Assembly: GCF_016920785.2 (NCBI RefSeq) | Contig: NW_024609837.1 | Coordinates: 42,720,745-42,784,744 of the forward strand | Reading direction: 5' to 3' | DNA length: 64,000 nucleotides | DNA from: Ixodes scapularis | Lineage: Eukaryota > Arthropoda > Arachnida > Ixodida > Ixodidae | Shown here: one piece after another, positions 44,578 to 54,640 of the stretch | Layout of the letters: each line of letters opens with the position of its first letter | Position numbering within the stretch: position 1 is the stretch's first letter | Notes under the pieces: generated by a model | What the model was told of the DNA's origin: nothing | Databases searched by the model: none | Seen by the model: the letters and a program-made list of their open reading frames with translations, nothing else | Made by a program: the position numbers and the translations under genes

Positions 44578-45715
44578 CAGAGACGAAGGCGGCAATAGTT
44601 CTGCGTCTAACCACTACCATAGCCTCCTATATACTGACAAAGCCTGGCAGATCGCCACGAGAAGCGGCCGCCGAAATGGAAATGGTGGAGCGGCCGACAA
44701 CGGATGAGAGGAGAGCCCCTTGACTGGCGCCCCGCTGCGGTGAGACGCCGAAACACACTTCTCCCGAGCGAACAAGTGTGTTTCGGGTCCTCGCCGCTGC
44801 AAAAGCTGTGCACTGACGTCCAGGTTCCCCGAGAAATGACTCTTTGATGCTCTGTGCTACCAGATCCTGCCAGGCTTTGTGTATGCAGAGGAGTCCATGC
44901 CACTAATCATTCCGGCCAAAGCTCGGCGAAGTGGCGTTCCCGCGCGCTCTTATTTTTTCCTATTTCTCAGTGTATATCTGTATAGAGCATCTACCTTAAA
45001 CCGTCAGCTGTTCACGACTGCTTTTAGGAGCCTGAAAAACGGTATAGTCCCAGTCACGCGCTATATATCATTAATCCCCCACAGTTTTGCGCGCCAGTTT
45101 TGTCAGCAAATATTATGTAGACATAACTCTCGATCAACTGTTTCGTGGGACACTTTACCATTCTTCAGCATGTCCCTTTCTCTCTGTCTATTCCCTTCCT
45201 TCGTTTTTCTTCATTTCTCCCTGCTTCACCGAAAAGAAGAGACAGCAACCGACGCAATCTTCGAAAAAACCCTTTTTCCAGAAATGCACAAGGACGGATT
45301 TCTGGAAGAGCAGCACTTTGATTTATCAAACTTTTCTTTTTCGATGCCCTACTTTTGTAATTTCGGAGCGGGGCATCTCCTACGAGATTGAATTTGTGAA
45401 TAGCTTATCTTCTTGATTTCAATTCAAGTTTCGCTGGCTCCTTTCCGCACGTTCGCAAATGGTAGCCAGCCCGCTTCTTGCGGAGCGAGCACAAGTATAG
45501 AGCCGCAGCAAAAACGCTTTAATCTAATTTTTTTTTTTCGCTGCATCTCTTAGTATTACGTCGGCAAGTGAGCTGTCATGCTCAGCATCGCAGCACTGAG
45601 ATTTTTTTTTTAGTCGAAACGCTTTTGTATTACGTCAGTTGGTACTCACACTGATGGGGTGTTTGAAAGCACTGCGGGTAACAATATAGAAAAATGAGCT
45701 GCTTACGAACAAGCC
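44578..45715. other. Non-coding stretch with a 170-codon frame
   Basis: The plus-strand frame 44879-45391 is rich in Phe, Leu and Ser because of T-rich sequence and matches no family I know. No promoter or splice evidence supports it. Confidence 0.4.
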
Positions 45716-45828
45716 CACGTTTGCCAACACCAGGGCGCACGCAAAAACCGGATTCGCGTGGGGGTGAAAACCGTCTGCGCATGCGCAGCGCCGACAACAG
45801 CGCCACCGCGTGACTGGGGGAATGCTCT
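45716..45828. repeat. Promoter-like repeat family N (copy 2, partial)
   Basis: CTGCGCATGCGCAGCGCCG then ACAACAGCGCCACCGCGTGAC matches the first part of 33525-33720 and 61976-62218. The CCAAT-box half is missing, replaced by the next repeat. Confidence 0.6.
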
Positions 45829-45843
45829 ATGGTGACAGGCTAA

Positions 45844-45985
45844 AGCCGCATTACTCGTACATCACGCGAGAGACGCGGAGTTTCTCCGCAGATATGATGG
45901 CAGAATTATCTGCGGGCACGCCTCAGGCACATTCGAAGCATGTCTGCATCATGCGTATATGTGCTTTGAACATCATCTCCAGAGA
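45844..45985. repeat. Dispersed repeat, family P (copy 1)
   Basis: GACGCGGAGTTTCTCCGCAGA and following sequence match the complement of about 50690-50830 and the plus strand at 63957-64000. GCGGAGTTTCTCCGC is itself a small palindrome. Confidence 0.65.
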
Positions 45986-46959
45986 GTTTTTACATGACCA
46001 CTTCAGACAGGGCCGTCGTACGAGGTATAGAGACACGCATCAGACAGAGTGTCTGCAGATTGTCCTCTGAATAATATATTATCAGCATGACCGGGGGTTA
46101 AGAAATTCGAATACAAAACTATTCGAATATAAATTCGAATATAAATTTGAATAGAGACTCCCCTTTCCACCACGGGTGCGTTACCTTCCGCCGTGCTTCT
46201 GCTGAGCGTGCGACGAAGTGTTATAAAAGGCAGAAAGCTCGCGCTGGAAACGAAGCCTCTACTCAATGCTTATCCTGTCACCAACTATTCGCACTAGTCT
46301 TGTTGGCCGACAAACTCAGTCAGTAGCCCTAGCACACTTCAGGTCCGAGCATATTTTTTTTTAATTTTTATGCGTCATTCTTTTACCGCTTGAGTTAATT
46401 ATGTGTGACAGTGGCACAAGCGACCATTTCCCAGAAATAACGTGTTTATTTTACTTCGCAAATACTGCGAAACCCACCATCTAGCTCAGAACCGGAAGTG
46501 GTCGGGTGCTATTTGCACGCTGGCGCCACCACGTTTCAACTTACGCGAGAAAAAGCGAATAGGTGTTAGATGCAAGGTGTTGTTTCAGCGATAGTGGATG
46601 AGCATCATACTTTCGTGCGTTTGTGCTATCTATCACTGCATTTATGATGCAGAATTGTGTAGAACGCGTCACTTGTATTTGCTTACTTTTTATCTCGTTA
46701 ACAAAGTATTGGTTTGAGTTACTTTCCGCGAAAAAAAGCGACCCAGGTAGCACAAGTCTTTGGACTAATTTACTTATTTATTTATTCATTGACTAGCACC
46801 TAAAGTCTCCGAAAGCAAAAAAAAAAAAAAAAAAAAAAAACCGCTAAAGTACAAAGTGCTCCCCCCCCCCCCCCCCCCCCTTTTCCTCTAAAAAAAACAA
46901 ATCCAGGTTTCTTTGTTTTTTTAAGTGAATCGAGCATTGCCGAGCGCTCATACTTCGCC
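45986..46959. other. Non-coding stretch with long homopolymers
   Basis: Four TTCGAATA-type words (46100-46160) recall hAT interiors. A run of 24 A (46817-46840) is followed by 20 C (46861-46880). Minus-strand AAATAAATAAATAAG near 46775 could be a LINE tail. No gene is recognised. Confidence 0.5.
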
Positions 46960-47240
46960 TAAAGGTAGTGCTGGATGTCCGAATCAGATGCCTAAGTTTC
47001 ATCACGAACCGATATTTTATTCAAAAGTTATAAGCGATTTTCAAGAAACTTTCAATAAGAAAATGGAGCTCATTTTCGCCGGTTTTCGATTTTTGGCGCC
47101 ATAAACCTCCATGTTTTCGAGAGCTCCGTCGGCCATTTTCCCATTAATATTTTTTTTAGAAAATCACTTTCAGCTTTTAAATAAAATATCGCTTCGAGCT
47201 GAAACTTATGTGACGTAATACGGCGTTCGGCGATATGTAG
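46960..47240. mobile_element. Fold-back MITE
   Basis: The left arm (CTAAGTTTCATCACGAA, CGATATTTTATTCAAAAG, GAAAATGG) pairs with the right arm (CCATTTTCCC, CTTTTAAATAAAATATCG, AGCTGAAACTTATG) over about 100 bp with mismatches. Confidence 0.65.
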
Positions 47241-47800
47241 TTTATTTTTGCGGTAGAAAAAACCCATGTAATTGTTGTTGTTGTTGTTTGTTTGTTTGTT
47301 TGTTTGTTTTTTGGGGGGACACTCGGTATAACCTAACTTGATCAGTTTTGGCGAGAGTCTGGCTATTTCGGCCCTAAATTGCCAAGCAAGTGCCAGAATA
47401 AGGCCTCACTGCTGGTTGTTTGGTTGATACGTGGCATTTCAGGCTCAAGTCTGGCACTTTGGCAATCGTGTGGTGAACCAAAGATGTGCCATAGAAATGC
47501 CAAAGAGAAGTACTTTGGGACTTACTAACGCTTTGGAGCAAAACCTTATATGCCCAAGTTATGGCCCGAGAATAAACTTGGGCCAAAATAAGTGTTTCTT
47601 TCGCCGTGCTGATCAGGGAATCCCGTATTTTCCTTACTTTCGGTAAAAGCAACCAATAACAATATCTTATCCTTTTTTTTTTGTCGACATTGGTTGGTGT
47701 ACAAAATGAACCACATGACTTGCCGAATCGCGATGAGAGTATTTCGTTAGTTACAAGTTACTGACATGAGAAAGTACATATACTGTTTTTTTTTTGTTTT
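47241..47800. other. Non-coding stretch with GTT/GTTT repeat
   Basis: (GTT)n passing into (GTTT)n lies at 47274-47310. TTGGCA and TGCCA words recur at 47375-47510 without clear periodicity. T runs lie near 47670 and 47788. Confidence 0.45.
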
Positions 47801-48430
47801 TTTTTTAAGCTTTATAGATTTGTTTAAAAAACGCTGTGGAGGTACACTTATGCGATTTATCCAGGTGAGTTATACGGCCAGGTGGTATATAGGGCTAATC
47901 GTAGCAATAGTCGTCTAATTAAGTAAAATTGCTTAATTAACTTTTTAATTAGTGAAAATAGTTATATGCATGGTTCCAACTAGAAACTTGCGGAGCGTCG
48001 TCCAAAACAACTAAATCAGGAATTTTCAGAAAGACTTTGATCGCGTGAGAAGCGCAGTAGTGCGCTAAAGTTACTTCGCGTGGAGCAGGTAGAAGGCTGA
48101 AGTTCTCATAAGAGACGGAGAAATCGCGCGGGCGCCTTAACGCAACCCCTAGACTTGTACCTGCTCCACGAGTGGTAACTTTAGTGCACTACTACGCTTG
48201 TCGCGCGCTCAAGGTCTTTCAGGAAATTATTGGTTTAGTGGTTTTCGATGACGCTTGTCTATGTTCATTAATTAAAAAGTTACCTAACAAACTTGACTTA
48301 ATTAGATACTGATCATTACGAGTAGCCCCCTATTCAATGTCCCCTAGGCTGTATAACTCACATGTGTACACTGCATAGGTGTAGCTTTCACAACTTCTTC
48401 AAAACCGTCTGTAAAGCTTTAAAAAAAAAT
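47801..48430. mobile_element. Large fold-back element, arms about 310 bp
   Basis: The left half aligns end to end with the complement of the right half. Outer blocks are TTTTTAAGCTTTA and TAAAGCTTTAAAAA, followed by GTGAGTTATAC, CTAATTAAGT and AACTTTTTAATTA. Inner blocks are GTAGTGC...CTAAAGTTAC and GTGGAGCAGGTA, with the centre near 48115. Identity between arms is about 75-80% by eye. A transcript would form one long hairpin. No reading frame or target duplication is resolved. Confidence 0.8.
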
Positions 48431-49140
48431 TGAAACGCCAACATTTTCTAGAGCAAGTCTGACGAATACTTGCAATTCAGGCAACAGTAATATTACGGGA
48501 TTCTCCAGTCGACATGTGAATGGTAGCGCATAAAGCATCTCCGTGAATACGTCTAAAAACATTAAAAAAATAAAACAATAACGATGCATGACTTTGAAAT
48601 AACTTTGAAATAACTTTGCAAAACGACGACGCCTTGAGTAACGAGGAAGGAACAAGATATCTTTAGTTACAGTTCCTTTCAAGCCTCAGTAAGGAGTAAT
48701 ATAGTTGCTTTTTGAGCGAAATCCAAACTGCGACATTTAGTTGTTTTTCTAACCAGGAAGGAGTACGATGCACGATATAGACCAATTTTCACAGTCGTAC
48801 TGTAGATGGCAAAATGCATCAACTATAGCGGAGACATCCGAAGACCCAGTTGTAGTTCTTGTTGTCGATTAGTATTATTGATTTCAATCTGAGATAATAA
48901 TTATAATAATATAATTAGTAGTAGTAGTAGTCATAGTAGTAGAAGTAGTAGTAGTAGTTTTGATGGCCTCACTTCTTATGCGTGGCCAACACCACCAACA
49001 ACGTATTTTTGTTCCTGGGCCCCCTAACCAAAGTGAGGCTTGATTCTTGATTACCGTCATCCTAAGCTATCAAACATTAGGCCTTCGTAGTAAAAAAAAA
49101 AAAAAAAATGACGGCGCCAGTCGCAGTTTGTCACGCAATT
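48431..49140. other. Non-coding stretch with (TAG)n repeat
   Basis: An interrupted TAG/GTA trinucleotide repeat lies at about 48915-48957. AACTTTGAAAT is directly repeated near 48590. No gene is recognised. Confidence 0.45.
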
Positions 49141-49609
49141 TCCCCAACAGATGGCGGCACCGGCGGTTAGCGGCACTAGCGCCATCTCTCGTTCGCTTCG
49201 GCAAACGGAACCCTTCTTCGACAGGGCGCACCCCCGCACCTACCGCGCCGCCGTGCCCCGCGTCCGAACCCCGTCGGCGCGCGTACACTTACGGCGGGTC
49301 CGAGCCGACCCGCAGAAGCGGCAACTCCTCCCGAACGTTCGAAAGCTTTATTACTAGCCGTTAAACGCATCGCGGCGGGCGCCCGCTCCCCACGGCCCAC
49401 ACACACCACAAAAAGAAAGCTCAGCTTCGTGCGGAAGAGCACTTCAACAAACCGACCATGGGTTGAAGAGAGAAGAAACCGTCGTCCATTACGTTTTTTC
49501 TTTTTTTAGGTTTTCTCGACTTTGAGTTTTCGTCCGGTGCGCGGGGGTGAAACTTTATTTTTTTGTCGTTTGTTTGTCGTGACCGGGAGCTGAAGAGAAG
49601 TCGTGCCCG
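49141..49609. promoter_or_regulatory. CpG-rich region, possible promoter and 5-prime leader
   Basis: From about 49141 to 49420 the sequence is GC- and CpG-rich (CGGCGCGCG, CGCGGCGGGCGCCC). AGATGGCGGCACCGG...GCGCCATCT forms an inverted pair near its start. It precedes two candidate start codons with nearby splice donors. No TATA box is evident, which fits a dispersed-initiation promoter. A GC-rich repeat is the alternative. Confidence 0.3.
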
Positions 49610-49816
49610 ATGGAGGGGTGCCCGCGGAAGTTCGACGCGGAGTGCCGAAAGTGCCAACAAGCGCCGGGTCGTCGAGTTGGGAACGTCGTGAGTGGTCCGG
49701 TCGGCAAAGGATGTCTAGGAAACCTCGGTCAGTGACGAGGTTTGAGGAGCGGGCCCCCGCCGAGCCATGGACGAGAAAAGTTTGCCCGCCCAGCGCGACC
49801 GGATGTCTATTCGAAG
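49610..49816 (+). CDS. Candidate first exon with two possible starts (unidentified)
   Basis: Two ATGs have good context. GCCCGATGG at 49610 opens 41 codons (MEGCPRKFDAECRKC...) with an in-frame stop just upstream, and contains a donor-like GTC|GTGAGT. GAGCCATGG at 49767 begins MDEKSLPAQRDRMSIR, with an in-frame TGA eight codons upstream. It runs to AAG|GTAAGG (GT at 49817), interrupted after two bases of the next codon. The second pairing of start and donor is the stronger. No downstream exon or homologue is recognised, and a TTAA element begins 37 bases later, inside the supposed intron. Confidence 0.3.
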
Positions 49817-49853
49817 GTAAGGGCAGGCAACTCCTTCATGGGGAGCGGTAGTC

Positions 49854-50501
49854 TTAAAGGGATACTACAACGAAATTTCGGCGCTTATTTTATGGTCTAT
49901 ATGTGTTCAGAGGAGCAGCATCACATCGAATACACCAATATCTTGTTAAAAAAAGTCACGAAAAAGAATTTGAAAACGAATTAAACGATTAGCAAAGAGC
50001 ACCTGGTGGATGTCGCTAACGCCTGGTTTGTAATGCCCGTCTAGGAACCTTGACAGCTAGTGACGGTGAGTGTCTCGCCTCCGGCCACGACGAGAGAAGA
50101 GGGGAAGGAGGAACTCCCGTCTTCCCGAGAATCCCTTTTGTATGTTCTAGAAGTAGCTACTGTCCCCCTACAAGTTTATAAAAGATTAACCCGTCACTCA
50201 AAATTCGTACAAAAGCAGCCGCTTCGGTGGCTGGAACGACTAGGCCATCCCCTCGACGTCAGCCTCGCCGTAGCTTTGCTCGTCCCGAGACGGCCTACGT
50301 CACGATTGCGTCGGATGTCACGTGCTCTAAGCTGCGCCTTCTCCGAGCGCATGCTAGAGTGGGCCGTTTATAACAAAAAATACAGCCCACCAGGCTCAAA
50401 ACACAAACGTGCGATCGTCATTTACGGATATTGTGGATTATATTCAACCTATTTTTGAACACGACGGATATATTTCAAATTTTGTTGAAGTATCCCTTTA
50501 A
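49854..50501. mobile_element. TTAA-bounded T2/Kolobok-like element K8
   Basis: TTAAAGGGATACTACAACGA at the left and TTGTTGAAGTATCCCTTTAA at the right are inverted ends, with TTAA at 49854-49857 and 50498-50501. The 648-bp interior contains TATTTTATGG and TACGTCACG but no full CRE octamer. The 132-codon frame inside is not recognisable. Confidence 0.8.
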
Positions 50502-51054
50502 GGCCGCGTTCACACTGCGAAAACCTCATATAAAACACGGTCCGCAGACACCGTCTGAGACCTGTCACATTGGTGTGACAGGAAAGACCTGTCACGCCAA
50601 TCTCTCACATTGGTGCGACAGCTTTTTTTTCCTGTCACATTGACACTGCTGTCACGTTGGTCATAAAAAAAGCTGTCGGCAGACTTGTTTAAAACATGCA
50701 TACGTATGAAGCAAACGTGCTTGGAACATACTCGAGGCGTATCCGCGGACAATCCTGTCATTATGTCTGCGGAGAAACTCCGTGTCTCTTGTCTCATGTA
50801 TGCGTGCTGTGGGACTGGGGCTTTAGCAGACGTTCTATCCTTAGCTGTGACACTTGTATCTCTCAGATATGACATAAGCAGAGTAAGGAAGTATCAGTTA
50901 TAGTCAGTGCGCATGCGCTATCGCAGAAGACTCACACATGCGCAGTGTGTACCGGAGAGCCCATCCCGTATCGGATGTGCAAACACGGTTCCCTAAAACT
51001 TTCTAGTGTGCGTAGCCTGTCTCTTGTACGATGTTTTAGCAGTGTGAACACGAC
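50502..51054. mobile_element. Harbinger-like MITE, family P (most complete copy)
   Basis: The left GGCCGCGTTCACACTGCG and right end (complement GTCGTGTTCACACTGC) resemble the terminus of the MITE at 6650. The interior has four CTGTCAC(A/G)TTGG-type words, one forming the hairpin CCTGTCACATTGGTGTGACA, and the block shared with 45844-45985 and 63957-64000. A clean TAA duplication is not visible. It abuts K8. Confidence 0.6.
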
Positions 51055-51163
51055 TGCACATGGCCGTTGTAATCACTCAATTCGGCCAGAGCAGTACGGC
51101 TACTAGCCTATAGGTTCTGATCAACATGTATTGTGTAGTAATGGTTGCAGTATAAACCACTGC

Positions 51164-51325
51164 ATCGCTTATGACCCGGCCGAAAAATGCTGAGTCACTG
51201 AGCCGTGGTCGCACGCGCAGGGTAAGATATACCGCGCAGCAGATCAACAGCGCATGCTCAGAACGCGTTTCACAGCCCAGCAGATGGCACCGCGCAGAAC
51301 GTGATTTTTTTGTGAAAGTCTATAG
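51164..51325. mobile_element. TA-type MITE, family E (copy 1)
   Basis: CATCGCTTATGACCCGGCCG and the following 100 bases match 57716-57815. The right end GAAAGTCTATAG has the TATAGAC terminus inverted. The left terminus is decayed. Confidence 0.6.
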
Positions 51326-51335
51326 AGAACGAGAT

Positions 51336-51374
51336 TTGTTCACACCGAAATGGGTAGCGTTTCGGTGTGAACAA
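51336..51374. repeat. Perfect 15-bp hairpin
   Basis: TTGTTCACACCGAAA and its exact complement flank a 9-base loop. ACACCGAAACGGGTAACG follows as a partial third copy. Confidence 0.7.
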
Positions 51375-51617
51375 ACACCGAAACGGGTAACGGCGACACC
51401 CTACATAGCCTGCGCCAGCTTAGGAATAGCGCAAAGCGTGGCGGCTCTCGAGTATATATTATAATTTCTCCACGGCCAATGAGATTGTGGTATCCGTCGA
51501 TAAGAGAACACCCAGGAACCAATCAGTACGAGGCAAGAAGCTAGAACATAATAATCACGTACGTCTTAAACTGTCCGTTGCTCTATAGCACACTCGGTCA
51601 GAAACTCTATAATCTCG
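51375..51617. other. Short unassigned stretch
   Basis: No gene, repeat terminus or motif cluster is recognised. Confidence 0.35.
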
Positions 51618-51743
51618 ACACTTGGCAAATAAAAAAAAAAAACGGCGATGAATTCGCAGGTTGTGATCGGCCGGTGCCGAGCTTGGCCTTGCCGAACGCC
51701 AATCACGGCCGCCGAATTCATCGCCGACTTTTTTGCCAAGTGT
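51618..51743. mobile_element. Fold-back MITE with ACACTTGGCAAA ends
   Basis: ACACTTGGCAAA and TTTGCCAAGTGT bound 126 bp. Inside, CGGCGATGAATTCG pairs exactly with CGAATTCATCGCCG, and GTGATCGGC pairs imperfectly nearer the centre. A 13-A run in the left arm faces a T run in the right. Confidence 0.8.
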
Positions 51744-52916
51744 TTCCAGATTAAGCCTTTCCCTTTTTTCTTTCTTTTTTTTTTTTTTTTGGCGAACAGC
51801 GACGAAGCGGTACAATCATCCGTAAAGGTATCGCGTGCGCAGGTAAAATCTTCTTTTCAACAACTTCATGGTCACTTTAAGAAACGCGGGCCAAGTAAAG
51901 TCTCGAAGGCCGAAGAACCAATAAAAAAATAAATAAAGTGTGAACATATAAAGCCCCGTCCTACGTTTATTAAGTTGTCATTCTTCGGAGACGGTTTCCG
52001 TCTTACCTTTGGAAAGGGAGATACGCTAATCTACGCGGCGAAATGTGCGAGGCAAAGAATCAAGTGGACGGCACTACACGTCCAAACGGACTGATCTATA
52101 TAGAGAGTTACCGACCACGTACGCTGATAAGAGGTTCGAAACGCACGGGCAAAGGAGCGAAAATATATAAATACTACACATACAAATGGATCGATCGAAT
52201 AACATCGGGTGGTGGCACGCCCGAGTCTCTTTCCTTCACGAGCGTACATTCGATATATAATCCCCGTTGAAAACGTTACACCGGGACCGTAGAACCACGG
52301 CTGTGACTTTAAGCGGTTCGGACTTTGAGCGGAGCGGTCTCCACGCTGCGAGTTGTTAACGACGAGAAGTTTGTTAAGTGATTTTCGCAGAGTTTCAAAA
52401 GGAGTGGTGGCGGTGGGGGATCCATCGGCGACCGATAAATTGTGGCCGAAAATACCAGCGCTGTCCCGAAGGAAGAACGGGTTAGTGGCGCCCGCCGTTG
52501 CATAGTCTCTAAACAGGACCGGACATTGATTGACTGCCGAAGAGCGTTTTTGTTGTTTGTCTCTTTTTAAGCGCAAGGGCGCGACGCTTTGAACTTTAAG
52601 GCCGTGGAGAAGTAGCTTATGTGGGTCTATAGTCACTGCGACCGCTAAACGGATTCGGTGCGTGGCCTTATACGTTTACGCTCATTATTGCTTCGTGGTT
52701 CGTAATTCAGCGTTTGTTGCAAGCTCATTGATTGGTTGTAGGGTGGTAACGAGATGTCGAGGATATGCCTTGCCCTGTATTTCTCGAGCTGGGTTCGGTG
52801 TTTGTAGACGCACAGTATTAGAGAGTCTTAGAATAGCGTACCCAAAAACTTTGCTGCGTTCGCAGAGAAATAGCATCGTCGCCACTGCGCACATGCGCCG
52901 AGCCCGAATAGCGTTC
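51744..52916. other. Non-coding stretch containing the window's longest open frame
   Basis: The minus-strand frame 52031-52636 (201 codons) is the longest here but has no recognisable domain, signal peptide or splice context. I leave it uncalled. TTAGAGAGTCTTAGAATAGCG near 52818 resembles the terminus of the element at 800-1892. Confidence 0.4.
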
Positions 52917-53551
52917 TTAAAGGAGCTGTGCAACAATTTTTGTACTGTGCACAAATACCGCTTAAAACGGATCCCTAACGTTAATGACCTATGAAACACC
53001 CGTTCGTTTTTCACCCCACGCAATAGAAGTCCCAGAAAAAAATTTAAGAAAAACGAGCAGCTTTCACTCCCTCAACTCGCCGCCAGAACAAGCGGCCACG
53101 TGATCTGGAGCCGATTATATGCCGCCAGTGTTGATCATAGCCACGCGCTCGGGTTGGCAAAGCACAGGGCACGCGCTGAGTTCCAGACATTGTTATGGCT
53201 CGGCTGTTGTCGTCGTTGCAGCGATTGGACACGGGCCACTACCCCAATGCTTCTCGAGCTAGTAATTATCACGAGCCCAAGTCGAGCGCCCACGCAATGC
53301 TCGGGTCCAATCTATGAACCGCATTCAAATATCGTCACTTGGGTGTACTGCGAACCCCGAGTTACGTCATCAAATTTTGCAAAGGAGAGATTGAATGAAA
53401 ATGATCGCTTTTGTCCTTGAAATTACACCGCAACAAAGGAGTTTCTTGGCCAATGGCGTTGCGCGCGAGTATCCTTGAGTCCCAGGTGTGCCAGTAAGCT
53501 CGTGTAGAGATAAAAACATTCCAATTGAATATCGTTGCACAGCTCCTTTAA
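52917..53551. mobile_element. TTAA-bounded element K9, 635-bp family copy 2
   Basis: The perfect 18-bp inverted ends TTAAAGGAGCTGTGCAAC include TTAA at 52917-52920 and 53548-53551. It has the same length as 17677-18311 and is collinear with it, with roughly one substitution per 15-20 bases by eye. Its perfect ends suggest it is the better-preserved copy. Confidence 0.9.
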
Positions 53552-54640
53552 GATGTAGCGCATGGCGACGACGTTTTTCTTTGCGTACGCGAAAATTTGG
53601 GGCATACGCGATTCTAAAGCTCGCAATTGAAGGCTTATGTTCCCGTGATATGGTTGTAAATACCTGATGGTATAGTCGTCGTTTTTGACAGGTCGATTTG
53701 TCCGGTCAACGCGACTGGAAAGCTGCCGCTTGCTGAGCTGTCGTCTGTCAGAGAACGTATCGGTTGTCTGTTGTTCAAGTACTTTCAAGGAACGGCATAA
53801 AGATGCACGTATGTTTGTGTCTCTGTGCGTGGGAGCTCGCGCGTGTGTGTGTGTGTTTGTGTGTACGCGCGCGAGCGCGCGCCTGCAAGCATGCACGCAC
53901 GTGATGTAGTTTTTAATTGAAGAATTGTGCAGCGATATACGTATGTATGTGTGTTTATTTGATGACTGTTTCAAATGTGCTGAATGCCCAGTTTGGTGCT
54001 CCTAAGAGAAAACAGGTTACCCCGCCTGTACCACCAAAGAATATCACAATATTTAGAGAGGAAGAGACCAGACATCTGTTCGATAACAGGTTTAATTCGA
54101 TCCGGCCGCCGCGCGCTCTTAATCGCCGCAGCTGCCACTTTAGCCTCGATAGCCCGCCTTCCTTTTCCCGGTAACGACATTCATTCTACACTACAAAGCA
54201 ATCTTCTGAAAGCCTCATAATGTCGGCCGACAGTTCGCTCGAACACTCCGCTTGAACGATATCTTAAAAGGCCGACGTACAACCGTGGTTTGTGTGAGGG
54301 TAAGATAACCATCGCTCTCCTCTCCTACACTGCGAGAGGATTCGTGTTGGGGAAAGTTGAAAGGTGGAGAGGATATGGCAAAGGAGGCAGTGAGGAAAAG
54401 TGGAAAGCGCCAAATGCACGTGGTGTGTTTGCGGGACGCAAAGACACCAATTCCCACCAATTCAGTTTCCCCGCTAAGTTTAGCGAAGAAATCAACGTCA
54501 CGTGACCTGATGTCACCTGATGCTAGATCGTTTTACGTGTGCGACACAATTGCATAAGAATTTGCCACATAATTTATTTTTCCCTCTCCCTCGGTTTCTC
54601 TCCGAATACAGTCTCCGACAGCATAACGAACGCGGGGAGC
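53552..54640. other. Non-coding stretch with GT/GC repeats
   Basis: A (GT)n tract passes into alternating GCGC at about 53838-53885. That is a purine-pyrimidine alternation able to adopt Z-DNA. TCACGTGA lies near 54499. No gene is recognised. Confidence 0.45.

Noticed and set aside
44879..45391. 170-codon plus-strand frame
   Set aside because: T-rich sequence gives a Phe/Leu/Ser-biased product that matches nothing I recognise.
52031..52636. 201-codon minus-strand open frame, the longest in the window
   Set aside because: No recognisable domain, signal peptide, coding-like context or splice signals. A frame of this length is plausible by chance in 64 kb of CpG-containing DNA with six frames.
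53423..53974. 183-codon minus-strand frame
   Set aside because: It runs from K9 into GT/GC repeats; its His/Arg/Thr repeats are microsatellite translation.
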